Source: Oribacterium sp. UBA3737
GTDB taxonomy: Bacteria; Bacillota_A; Clostridia; Lachnospirales; Lachnospiraceae
Assembly: GCA_002371295.1 (NCBI GenBank)
Contig: DFGZ01000135.1
Span: 1-5,617 of the forward strand
DNA length: 5,617 nt
Reading direction: 5' to 3'
The first letter of the stretch is position 1. Each line of letters opens with the position of its first letter. The notes under the pieces were generated by a model, which searched no databases, was not told the DNA's origin, and was given only the letters and a program-made list of their open reading frames with translations. The translations under genes and the position numbers were made by a program. Shown here one piece after another: positions 1 through 5,617 of the stretch.

Positions 1-44
1 ATCTCCCATCAGAGATGGTCGATTTCGCGTTGTCGGTCTAGTGC

Positions 45-84
45 AAAAAAGGAGACTGTCCACTTCAATAGTGAAACAGCCCCC
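45..84 (-). terminator. Rho-independent terminator of the transporter-GH5 operon
   Basis: Read on the minus strand, GGGGGCTGT (84-76) pairs with ACAGTCTCC (59-51) as nine consecutive pairs, two of them G-U. An inner ACT/AGT helix follows, then an ATTGA loop. Six T residues (50-45) come directly after the stem. On the plus strand the two G-U pairs become A-C mismatches and no T run follows, so the terminator is directional. It lies about 140 bases after the GH5 stop codon and closes the minus-strand operon. Confidence 0.88.
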
Positions 85-111
85 TCATTGAGCTATACCC
101 ATTTAATGACA

Positions 112-223
112 TGAGTGTCAAAAGTATTTGCCACTCACTGATGATGCGCAGCACGCAGCTTTGAGTGTTTCAATGGAATCTGTAAAGATTCCTGCTCTAT
201 GCTCACGATTATGTGCATGCTGC
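112..223 (+). repeat. Two-hairpin intergenic repeat element, copy 1 (long form)
   Basis: The element starts with an imperfect palindrome at 112-137: arms TGAGTG/CACTCA, one T/C mismatch, inner arms CAAA/TTTG and loop AGTA. A second, larger nested hairpin follows (148-223) and ends in TGTGCATGCTGC. A 21-base block (112-132) is identical to 4724-4744 in inverse complement, and the match continues through CTCAC after one substitution. The end sequence also recurs at copy 2. The element stops two bases short of the GH5 stop codon, so as written (minus-strand transcript) it forms most of the operon's 3' untranslated region. It could be a REP- or MITE-like repeat, a structured RNA or an mRNA 3' stabiliser. 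I do not recognise a named family. Confidence 0.7.
148..223. other. Long nested hairpin after the GH5 gene
   Basis: Outer arms 148-157 (GCAGCACGCA) and 214-223 (TGCATGCTGC) pair over ten positions. The single C/A mismatch on the plus strand becomes a U-G pair in minus-strand RNA. A middle helix joins TGAGTG (162-167) to TGCTCA (200-205), with two G-U pairs on the plus strand. The innermost helix is GGAATC/GATTCC (175-180 and 187-192) around loop TGTAAA. The two internal loops between the middle and inner helices are seven bases each. The structure is absent from the shorter copy 2 element, apart from its closing sequences. Which strand is functional is unclear, because wobble pairs favour different strands in different helices. 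Confidence 0.6.
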
Positions 224-225
224 TT

Positions 226-1248
226 TTAATTCGTAAGAAGCTTCAAAAGTTCATTTCTAATTCCGGCATAATGCTCCTGATTGATTCCGAAATCCATATC
301 CTTATAGGTCCATAGCGCACAACCTATATTTTCTTCTGAAAATATGGTCATAACATCCCGGAACCAGCGAAGCGTATCCTCTTCAGGCGCCTGATCTATA
401 ACTCCGAACTCCCCGACATAAAGAGGCGCACCCTTTTCTTTGGCGGCATCCACCGCCACCTTCACTATTTCTCTCAGGAAGGAGATATCCATCTCATCGT
501 ATTGACGATTCACAACTGTCTGTCCCTGAGTTCCTAATATACGGGATTTTTCCCTGTATTTCTCATAGCTGTCAGGATAATGTACAGTCTCTATCTCCTT
601 CATCACGGGCATCCAATGTGCCCATTGGTGTGTGAATACCAGAGGCTCGTAGAAATGGAAGGTGAAAAGGATTCTGTCATCTGCCGGTTTCTCGAGATAC
701 TTTATGGTATCGGCACTGTTCCACCTTATACCGCCGTAAATTATCCAGGCGTCCTTTGAGTGATTTCTGATAACGGAAACGGCCTTCTTTATGAGAGCGT
801 TCCATGCATCGGCATTCTCATCCTCCACAACTTCATTAAGAAGTTCAAAGGCCACACTTTCATAAACCGAATATTCCTTTGCTATCGTATCCCAGAGATT
901 CAAAAATCTTCCCTGAACCTTCTCATCGGTGAAAAGACGATTCTTTTCCGTATCACCTGCATCGTTGAAATCATAGCCGTAAGCCTTGTGAAGGTCGAGG
1001 ATGACAGACAGGCCCTGTCCCTCGCACCAGGAGATCACATCATGTACTCTCACGAATCCTTCATTCTTACGCACACCATCTTCGGTTTCGAACACCTCAT
1101 AATCTATGGGAAGACGTATATGATCGAAGCCCATTTCCCTGATCTTTCGTATATCTTCTTCCACTATGAAGCTGTCGTAATGCTTTTCCTCATGAGTGCA
1201 TTGGGATAAAAATCCACCTAAATTTATACCTCTTTCAAGTGATATCAT
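226..1248 (-). CDS. Cytoplasmic glycoside hydrolase family 5 (cellulase-like) enzyme
   Basis: This 340-residue protein is a (beta/alpha)8 retaining glycosidase of family GH5. Visible family marks, in order, are RGINLGGF near the N-terminus, HIRLP with Arg45, LDLHKA with His87, ELLNEV with the acid/base Glu139, HFYEP with His198 and Tyr200, YVGEFG with the nucleophile Glu280, and Trp313 in LWTYKD. The set is complete and the length fits a single catalytic domain without a carbohydrate-binding module. There is no signal peptide or anchor, so it should act inside the cell on oligosaccharides brought in by the transporter encoded just upstream. The ATG overlaps the TGA of the permease gene in ATGA, with GGGAGG nine bases upstream, which implies translational coupling. 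The substrate is inferred to be a beta-1,4-glucan or mannan oligosaccharide; other beta-glycan specificities of GH5 cannot be excluded. It is the last gene of the operon. Confidence 0.92.
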   Translation of the reverse strand: MISLERGINLGGFLSQCTHEEKHYDSFIVEEDIRKIREMGFDHIRLPIDYEVFETEDGVRKNEGFVRVHDVISWCEGQGLSVILDLHKAYGYDFNDAGDTEKNRLFTDEKVQGRFLNLWDTIAKEYSVYESVAFELLNEVVEDENADAWNALIKKAVSVIRNHSKDAWIIYGGIRWNSADTIKYLEKPADDRILFTFHFYEPLVFTHQWAHWMPVMKEIETVHYPDSYEKYREKSRILGTQGQTVVNRQYDEMDISFLREIVKVAVDAAKEKGAPLYVGEFGVIDQAPEEDTLRWFRDVMTIFSEENIGCALWTYKDMDFGINQEHYAGIRNELLKLLTN

Positions 1249-2105
1249 TCCTTTACACCTCCCAATGTAACACCTTCAACTATGAACTTCGACAGCAGTA
1301 TGTATACGAAGATAATAGGTACTATGGCGATGGTGATGAGCATGTAAACCTTACCCATATCAAACTTCAGGAAGTCGGCACTTCTCAGTGAAGCGATAAG
1401 TATGGGCAATGTCTTTTTCTTCTGTGTGCTGAGCACCAGTGCAGGAATAAAGTAGTTATTCCATGAAGATACAAAGGCAAATATAGCCTGAACTGCCATA
1501 GCCGGCTTCATGATGGGAAGTACAATGCTGTTAAAGGTTCTGAATTCACTTGCTCCGTCAATTCTTGAAGCCTCAACAAGAGACATGGGAAGTGATGACT
1601 GCATATAGCTGTACATGAAGTAGAAAACCGAGGGTGCAGCTACTGAGGGCAGAATCAAAGGAAAAAATGTATCTGCCATGTTCATCTTTGTGATCAGTCG
1701 TAAGAATCCGAGAGCTGACACCTGTGTAGGCATTACCAGAATAAGCATGATAAATACAAATGCAGCTTTTTTGAGTTTGAAATCGTACGCGTAAAGACCG
1801 TAAGCTGTCAATGCTGAGAAATAGCATGAAAGCACAGCCGAGAAAGACGATACTATGAGTGAGTTGGTGATACCGTTGAAGATAGGAACATTGGCATCAT
1901 TCGCCACATTTGTGAGATTCTTGATGAATGCCGCACCAGGCAGAGCCGAGAAACCCTTTTGTATATCAACATGCTCTCTCGTTGAATTTATAAGAAGTAT
2001 ATAGAAGAAGAAAAGACACAGAAATGTCAGTATCGAGAGCAGAATATATGCCATGACTTTTCTTATATTGGTCTCTGTGATTTCTTTTTGCTTTCTTGCA
2101 TTCAT
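1245..2105 (-). CDS. Carbohydrate ABC transporter permease, MalG-like (CUT1 family)
   Basis: This 286-residue inner-membrane protein is the second transmembrane subunit of an ABC sugar importer. Six hydrophobic segments lie near residues 17-38, 80-104, 113-135, 145-166, 202-225 and 252-272. The cytoplasmic EAA loop, which docks on the ATPase, is clear at 178-197: it starts EASRIDGAS and ends in IVLP. The C-terminal ending FIVEGVTLGGVK is typical of MalG-type proteins. The ATG follows AAGGAGG with suitable spacing, and that site overlaps the stop codon of the preceding permease gene only 12 bases away, so the two are co-translated. Its own stop overlaps the GH5 start. Sugar specificity cannot be read from a permease; the downstream GH5 and the upstream binding protein point to an oligosaccharide. 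Confidence 0.93.
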   Translation of the reverse strand: MNARKQKEITETNIRKVMAYILLSILTFLCLFFFYILLINSTREHVDIQKGFSALPGAAFIKNLTNVANDANVPIFNGITNSLIVSSFSAVLSCYFSALTAYGLYAYDFKLKKAAFVFIMLILVMPTQVSALGFLRLITKMNMADTFFPLILPSVAAPSVFYFMYSYMQSSLPMSLVEASRIDGASEFRTFNSIVLPIMKPAMAVQAIFAFVSSWNNYFIPALVLSTQKKKTLPILIASLRSADFLKFDMGKVYMLITIAIVPIIFVYILLSKFIVEGVTLGGVKE

Positions 2106-2117
2106 AGCTCTTCCTCC

Positions 2118-3074
2118 TTACATAACAGCATCTCTGTCTTTGTGCCTCTTCTTAGGCTTTTCGTTTTCAGCACTGTTCATCGAAAAGTAAACGCAGAGGC
2201 AAAGAACAGCGCATACTATGAACAGTACCACTGAAAGTGCACCGGCCATTCCGTAGTTTCTGCTGAACAGATGCTTGTTCAGGTACATGATTATGGTCAT
2301 GGAGGTTCTGTCAGGTCCTCCTGTTCCGTCTGTAAGAATCTGCGGAACATCGAACATCTGAAGACCACCGATCATGGAAGTGATGAACACATATACTAAA
2401 ATAGGTCTGATATTTGGTAATGTAATATAGAAGAAGGTCTGTCCATGATTACATCCGTCAAGCTCCGCAGCCTCAAAGAGTGAAGGGTTGATACCCATTA
2501 CAGCTGCCATAAGAATGATAGTAGTATTTCCGAACCACATAAGAAAGTTCATGGATGCGATAAGACCTCTGGTTCCCCATACCTCAGAAAGAAAACGGTA
2601 TGGTTTTGCAAGAATTCCGGAATCTACAAGGAATGAATTGACAGGTCCTATATCGGAGAACAATGCGAAGAATAACATTGAGAATGCGCTTGCCATGATC
2701 AGATTTGGCATATAGATAACCACCTTGAAGAACTGCTTGCCTTTGATCATAAGCCTTGCGTCAGTGAACCAGGCCGCAAGAATAAGAGAAACCGTGATCT
2801 GGGGGATGAATCCAAGTATCCAGAGGATAAATGTGTTTCCCATATACTTGGGAAGATCTGTCTCAAAAAGTGTTTTGTAATTCTCAAGTCCCACAAATAC
2901 AGGTCCTATTTCCTTGAGACCGCTTCTGTAATACTCAAAAAAGCTGTAATAAATTGTTGAACCGAGTGGAATCAACTGAAATATTGCGAATGTGATAAAG
3001 AACGGAAGGATAAATATATATCCCCATTTCGAATAGCTGACTTTTTTACTTTTAACTTTTTCTGATGATGTCAT
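2118..3074 (-). CDS. Carbohydrate ABC transporter permease, MalF/UgpA-like (CUT1 family)
   Basis: This 318-residue inner-membrane protein is the first transmembrane subunit of the importer. Hydrophobic segments lie near residues 17-37, 80-102, 115-140, 168-193, 225-240 and 275-297. The EAA loop is at 201-220: it begins EAAELDGCN and ends in ITLP. The N-terminal segment with LPFF...PLGSTIYYSFFEY and the following VGLENYKTLF are characteristic of short UgpA/LacF-type subunits lacking the large MalF periplasmic domain. The C-terminal tail is rich in Lys and Arg, consistent with a cytoplasmic location. The ATG is preceded by GGAGGG at good spacing. The gap of 104 bases from the binding-protein gene contains a strong hairpin, which probably sets this gene's expression below that of the binding protein. 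No ATP-binding subunit is encoded in the window. Confidence 0.93.
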   Translation of the reverse strand: MTSSEKVKSKKVSYSKWGYIFILPFFITFAIFQLIPLGSTIYYSFFEYYRSGLKEIGPVFVGLENYKTLFETDLPKYMGNTFILWILGFIPQITVSLILAAWFTDARLMIKGKQFFKVVIYMPNLIMASAFSMLFFALFSDIGPVNSFLVDSGILAKPYRFLSEVWGTRGLIASMNFLMWFGNTTIILMAAVMGINPSLFEAAELDGCNHGQTFFYITLPNIRPILVYVFITSMIGGLQMFDVPQILTDGTGGPDRTSMTIIMYLNKHLFSRNYGMAGALSVVLFIVCAVLCLCVYFSMNSAENEKPKKRHKDRDAVM

Positions 3075-3097
3075 TATATCCCTCCAGATTTCTTTTT

Positions 3098-3127
3098 TTC
3101 AGGGCAGAGATTACTCTCTACCCTGAA
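3098..3127 (-). other. Intercistronic hairpin between binding-protein and permease genes
   Basis: In minus-strand RNA, UUCAGGG pairs with CCCUGAA, then a U-G pair, then AGAGA/UCUCU, closing on a GUAA tetraloop (GNRA class). This makes 13 continuous pairs. On the plus strand the U-G pair becomes a C/A mismatch, which argues that the minus-strand transcript is the functional one. The hairpin is followed by A residues rather than T residues, so it is unlikely to be an efficient terminator. Known operons such as malEFG use a stem-loop at this place to protect the binding-protein message from 3' decay; that role is inferred here. Confidence 0.75.
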
Positions 3128-3178
3128 TTACTATTCACTATTCAATTTATGACACGCCTGATTCTTGGCAGATTCGGT

Positions 3179-4567
3179 TTATTCCGGCCATACAACCTCT
3201 GTGATTTCAGGATAGGACTCCTTGATGGAAGTCTCGAAGTTCTGCTTTGCTGTATCGAGATCAACATTACCGTTAAAGTAATCCTTCATTGCTCTCTGGA
3301 TAAGTTCATTACATCCCTGATCATATGGAGAGATATTGCTCATATCGATCTCCTTTGCTGTATTTGAGAACAGTGCGACATGGTTCTGACCACCGAGGAA
3401 CTCTGAACCAAAGCTTGAATCGGCAGCTATTGCCTCCATACCTGAAATGGTATTTGTGTAGTCCTGGATATCCTGATTTCTTGTCATGGATTCCATGATC
3501 TCGTGATTACATGTGAGCTGCTTCATGATGTCTTTAATGTCATCGGCATTGTCAGTTCCTGCTGCTGCGCAAAGCCATGTTCCGCCCCAGTAATATGGTG
3601 CAGGTCCGTAGCATACTGCCCAGTCGCCGAAGCCCTTCTCTCCTGCATTTCCGAGAAGAGTGAAGTTGATTCCCCATGTTGAATAGAAGAAACCGAATAC
3701 CTTACCGTCAGCACCCTGATCTGAAGCCCAGCCGTCATCCCAGAGAGATGTCTTGTTGTTGTATCCCTTATCTGTATAGTTCTTGGTCTGCTCGATCCAG
3801 CGCATTATATTCTTATCAACATTTACTGTTGTTCCTGTTACCCACGGAGCGGAAACATTGTTTGAGAATGTACGGTAAGAATCATCAAAACCTGAAAGCA
3901 TCTTGTAGCCCTTCTCATGAGCCTTCTCTGCTACCTCGTCAAATTTATCCCAGCTTGAAAGAGCCTCCTGAACCTTATCGGGGTCATCTGTGCCGAGTAC
4001 ATCTTTGGCGATAGATCTTCTGTATGCGAAAAGTCCCGGTGTTGCCTGCCATGTGGTTCCCTTCTGAACTCCATCTATGGAAACTATATCCTTTGTGTAC
4101 TGATACTGATCCGCAAGATCATCTGAGGTAAGTCCTATATCGTTCTTGACATCCAGAGTGTAATCGGAATCTACATATTTCAATGCATAATCGGCCTCGA
4201 TCAGGAACATATCGATCTTGTCATCGGCAGCTGCATTATCCTGGGCCATCAGAGCCTCATCCAGCTTGTTCTGATAGTTGTTGTTGACATTTTCATTGAT
4301 GGTCCACTTAACAACTGTTCCGTTCTTAAGTGTAGTGGTAGCCTTATCGCTTGCCACAGACTCTACCTCCGGATAGAAATCATTGAAACGGGAACGGAAT
4401 TCCTCGTTCCAGCACCAGATGTTAAGTACCTTGCCATCTGATGAGACATTTGCAGCCGGAGCCTTGGACTCACCTGAAGGAACATGGCTTCCACCTCCGC
4501 AGCCTGTCAGTCCCACCATTGTTGCTCCAAGAAAAAGAGCTGAACCAATCATCATTAATTTCTTCAT
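3179..4567 (-). CDS. Sugar-binding lipoprotein of a CUT1 ABC transporter (family 1 extracellular solute-binding protein)
   Basis: This 462-residue protein should be exported, lipidated and held on the outer face of the membrane, where it delivers an oligosaccharide to the two permeases encoded next. The N-terminus shows MKK, a hydrophobic stretch and a lipobox LTGC with Cys23 as the lipidation site. A flexible GGG/Ser/Pro/Ala-rich linker to about residue 43 follows. The mature domain begins with KVLNIWCWNEEF, the usual first strand of family 1 binding proteins. Aromatic clusters that could stack on sugar rings include WCW (51-53), Trp163 in TTWQATPG, FFYSTWG around 293-299 and PYYWGGTW (324-331). 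The start is supported by AGGAGG five bases upstream of the ATG. The gene is first in the transporter-GH5 operon, behind a candidate promoter and after the LacI-type gene. The ligand is inferred to be an oligosaccharide from the GH5 partner; the exact sugar is unknown. Confidence 0.92.
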   Translation of the reverse strand: MKKLMMIGSALFLGATMVGLTGCGGGSHVPSGESKAPAANVSSDGKVLNIWCWNEEFRSRFNDFYPEVESVASDKATTTLKNGTVVKWTINENVNNNYQNKLDEALMAQDNAAADDKIDMFLIEADYALKYVDSDYTLDVKNDIGLTSDDLADQYQYTKDIVSIDGVQKGTTWQATPGLFAYRRSIAKDVLGTDDPDKVQEALSSWDKFDEVAEKAHEKGYKMLSGFDDSYRTFSNNVSAPWVTGTTVNVDKNIMRWIEQTKNYTDKGYNNKTSLWDDGWASDQGADGKVFGFFYSTWGINFTLLGNAGEKGFGDWAVCYGPAPYYWGGTWLCAAAGTDNADDIKDIMKQLTCNHEIMESMTRNQDIQDYTNTISGMEAIAADSSFGSEFLGGQNHVALFSNTAKEIDMSNISPYDQGCNELIQRAMKDYFNGNVDLDTAKQNFETSIKESYPEITEVVWPE

Positions 4568-4572
4568 AACAA

Positions 4573-4578
4573 CCTCCT
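4573..4578 (-). promoter_or_regulatory. Ribosome binding site of the sugar-binding lipoprotein gene
   Basis: AGGAGG on the minus strand lies five bases before the ATG at 4567. It is a full match to the anti-Shine-Dalgarno core and fixes the start codon so that the lipoprotein signal peptide is translated in full. Confidence 0.85.
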
Positions 4579-4584
4579 ATTTTT

Positions 4585-4599
4585 ATATGTTGTACATAT
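4585..4599. promoter_or_regulatory. Perfect ATATGT-N3-ACATAT dyad in the leader
   Basis: A perfect six-base inverted repeat with a three-base spacer lies six bases upstream of the ribosome binding site of the binding-protein gene. Its position suits an operator that blocks transcription, or a small element near the ribosome site. It lacks the central CG seen in many LacI-family operators and is AT-rich, so chance occurrence is possible. Confidence 0.3.
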
Positions 4600-4634
4600 T
4601 TATTTCCCACTTACATCTTCTGCCGGGCCTGAAG

Positions 4635-4651
4635 TGAATCTTCGGGTTTCA
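4635..4651. promoter_or_regulatory. Candidate LacI-family or CcpA-like operator dyad
   Basis: On the minus strand the 17 bases run from TGAA to TTCA, with a matching C/G pair inside and CG at the centre, reading TGAAACCCGAAGATTCA. LacI/GalR-family sites are usually imperfect palindromes of this size with a central CG. The site lies just downstream of the candidate promoter at 4670-4678, where bound repressor would block transcription. Five of eight arm positions pair, so support is modest. Confidence 0.3.
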
Positions 4652-4669
4652 AGTCAGCAGGAGTTGTTT

Positions 4670-4678
4670 ATTTTATCA
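4670..4678 (-). promoter_or_regulatory. Possible extended -10 promoter for the transporter-GH5 operon
   Basis: The minus strand reads TGATAAAAT, which fits the extended -10 form TG-N-TATAAT with one mismatch in the hexamer. No good -35 hexamer is visible upstream, as is common for extended -10 promoters. Transcription would start near 4663 and leave a leader of about 95 bases before the binding-protein gene, containing both candidate operators. Confidence 0.35.
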
Positions 4679-4679
4679 T

Positions 4680-4746
4680 GCAGCACATGCACACGAAGTT
4701 GTGCGATGGCGCTGTCGGTGAGCGGCAAATACTTTTGACACTCACC
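4680..4746 (-). repeat. Two-hairpin intergenic repeat element, copy 2 (short form)
   Basis: Read on the minus strand, the first hairpin (4746-4717) has arms GGTGAGTG/CGCTCACC with one U-G pair, then a T/C mismatch, inner arms CAAA/TTTG and loop AGTA. The block 4744-4724 is identical over 21 bases to 112-132 on the plus strand. The second hairpin (4715-4680) has arms CAGC/GCTG, CAT/ATG and GCACA/TGTGC around a six-base loop, and ends in TGTGCATGTGCTGC, close to the end of copy 1. The element starts about 25 bases after the stop of the LacI-type gene and ends just before the candidate promoter. No T run follows, so it is not a typical terminator, although it may separate the regulator transcript from the operon. 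Confidence 0.7.
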
Positions 4747-4769
4747 TCATTTCATCACAGATAGTATCT

Positions 4770-5617
4770 TCAGATGCTCTTTACGGTTTTGCCTTCCTGT
4801 ATCCTGCCCTGCACCTTTATCTGCTCTGCGATACTTGTTCTTGGGTTCTCTATGATATCTATAAGCTTCTGCACAGATCTGATACCGATTTCAGCTGTAT
4901 CCTGATAGTAGGTGGTGAGCTGCGGGCTCAGAGCTCTCGACAGTCTGATTCCATCATAACCGACCACACTTACATCTTCAGGAATCCTGAGTCCAAGCTC
5001 GTCCAGTCCCTGACGACCTCCTATATAGGAATAATCATCCGGGAAAATAATAGCCGTAGGACGATCCTTCTGATCCATCAGTTCCTTGACAGTATCCCTG
5101 CAGCTTTCTATATCATGGTAGCGGGATTCAAGAACGTAGCTGTCCGGAATATCTATGCCGTTTTCCTCACAGGCTCTGTAAAATCCTGCCATTCTTTTAT
5201 CTGTTACCGAAGTACTCTCGCCGTGTATGAAAGCAATTTTCCTGTGGCCATGATCGATAAGGTACTTTGTCAGCTCATACTCCCCTTCAACATTGTCCGA
5301 AAGTACGCTGCTTCTGTCGTTGTACACATAATCAATGGAAACCGTCGGTATATCGCTGTACACAAGCTCCTGAACAGCCTGACTTTTGAAATCAACACTT
5401 GCTATAAGTACACCGTCACATTTACGGTATCTGGCATGTTCAAGAAATGAAGCTTCTCTTCCTGCGATGTTCTTACATATAAATGTAATGTCATATCCCA
5501 GTCTTTCCGCTTCGGTCTTTGCACTGTTAAGAATCTCAGAAAAGAATTCATGTGTAAGACCGCAGGCTGTTTCATCTATAAAAAGAACTCCGATATTATG
5601 TGAAACACTTGTCTTTA
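4770..5617 (-). CDS. LacI/GalR-family transcriptional regulator (N-terminus outside window)
   Basis: The frame is open from the stop at 4770 to the right edge, giving 281 residues; the first whole codon is at 5615-5613. What is visible is the sugar-sensing core, related to periplasmic binding proteins. It starts at SHNIGVLFIDE just after the hinge, then has SDNVEGEYELTKYLIDHGHRKIAFI, the RMAGF...ACEENGI helix, PEDVSVVGYDG and SPQLTTYYQD, all standard for the family. About 55-60 residues with the helix-turn-helix are missing because the window ends, not because the gene is broken. A GTG at 5363-5361 is internal and not the start. It is expected to bind a sugar or breakdown product and to repress the transporter-GH5 operon that begins 202 bases downstream on the same strand. 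The inducer cannot be deduced. Confidence 0.93.
   Translation of the reverse strand, partial: KTSVSHNIGVLFIDETACGLTHEFFSEILNSAKTEAERLGYDITFICKNIAGREASFLEHARYRKCDGVLIASVDFKSQAVQELVYSDIPTVSIDYVYNDRSSVLSDNVEGEYELTKYLIDHGHRKIAFIHGESTSVTDKRMAGFYRACEENGIDIPDSYVLESRYHDIESCRDTVKELMDQKDRPTAIIFPDDYSYIGGRQGLDELGLRIPEDVSVVGYDGIRLSRALSPQLTTYYQDTAEIGIRSVQKLIDIIENPRTSIAEQIKVQGRIQEGKTVKSI

Noticed and set aside
112..137. The repeat palindrome as the operator of the LacI-type regulator
   Set aside because: One copy lies after the end of the operon and the other lies upstream of the candidate promoter. The centre is AGTA rather than CG, and a longer two-hairpin context is shared, so a repeat element explains it better.
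760..1209. Plus-strand open frame of 149 codons inside the GH5 gene
   Set aside because: It is antisense to a gene with complete catalytic motifs, resembles no protein I know, and has no convincing ribosome site.
1573..1827. Minus-strand frame of 84 codons inside the MalG-like gene
   Set aside because: It is an out-of-frame shadow of the permease, which has an intact EAA loop and membrane segments.
2488..2715. Plus-strand frame of 75 codons inside the MalF-like gene
   Set aside because: It is antisense to a clear permease gene, with no start signal or recognisable product.
3126..3141. Short tandem repeat GAATAGT x2 (minus strand) after the intercistronic hairpin region
   Set aside because: Two seven-base units in AT-rich spacer are easily explained by chance.
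3065..4637. Plus-strand open frames at 3065-3367, 3676-4014 and 4383-4637, and the minus-strand frame 3523-3738
   Set aside because: They overlap the well-supported binding-protein gene in other frames, and their translations are low in family-like patterns.
112..4746. A CRISPR array or a complete insertion sequence
   Set aside because: There are only two copies, inverted and 4.6 kb apart, with no spacers and no transposase gene between them; target-site duplications are not evident.
4770..5363. A 197-residue regulator beginning at GTG 5363-5361
   Set aside because: The same frame continues without a stop to the right edge and encodes the first part of the LacI-family sensing domain, so the GTG is internal.
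5115..5450. Plus-strand frame of 111 codons inside the regulator gene
   Set aside because: It is antisense to conserved LacI-family sequence and has no independent support.

Overview
The window looks like a piece of a fibre-degrading Firmicutes genome, most likely a Lachnospiraceae member of the Butyrivibrio/Pseudobutyrivibrio/Roseburia type. This rests on moderate GC content, strong AGGAGG-type ribosome binding sites, a lipoprotein-anchored sugar-binding protein, and a CUT1 sugar transporter operon with its own LacI-type regulator and a glycoside hydrolase. The genus is an inference from style, not from a marker gene.

All genes lie on the minus strand, so the biological order runs from the right edge to the left. 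First is a LacI/GalR-family repressor (4770 to beyond 5617). Its DNA-binding N-terminus lies outside the window and its reading frame is open to the edge. A 202-base gap (4568-4769) follows. It holds a two-hairpin repeat, a possible extended -10 promoter and two candidate operator dyads. Next come a solute-binding lipoprotein (3179-4567), a MalF-like permease (2118-3074), a MalG-like permease (1245-2105) and a family 5 glycoside hydrolase (226-1248). The last two overlap by the ATGA stop/start. The operon ends in a structured 3' region (45-223) closed by a strong intrinsic terminator pointing left.

Inferred physiology: the lipoprotein captures a short oligosaccharide, probably a beta-linked glucan or mannan fragment. 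The two permeases import it, powered by an ATPase not encoded here. The signal-less GH5 enzyme cleaves it in the cytoplasm, and the LacI-type protein senses a product and controls transcription. The exact sugar cannot be read from the sequence.

The most unusual feature is non-coding. A hairpin element with a 21-base perfectly conserved block occurs twice in inverted orientation, just before and just after the transporter-GH5 operon. Both copies are followed by a second hairpin ending in a shared TGTGCATG...CTGC sequence, but copy 1 carries a longer nested structure. A perfect minus-strand hairpin with a GUAA tetraloop also sits between the binding-protein gene and the permease genes.
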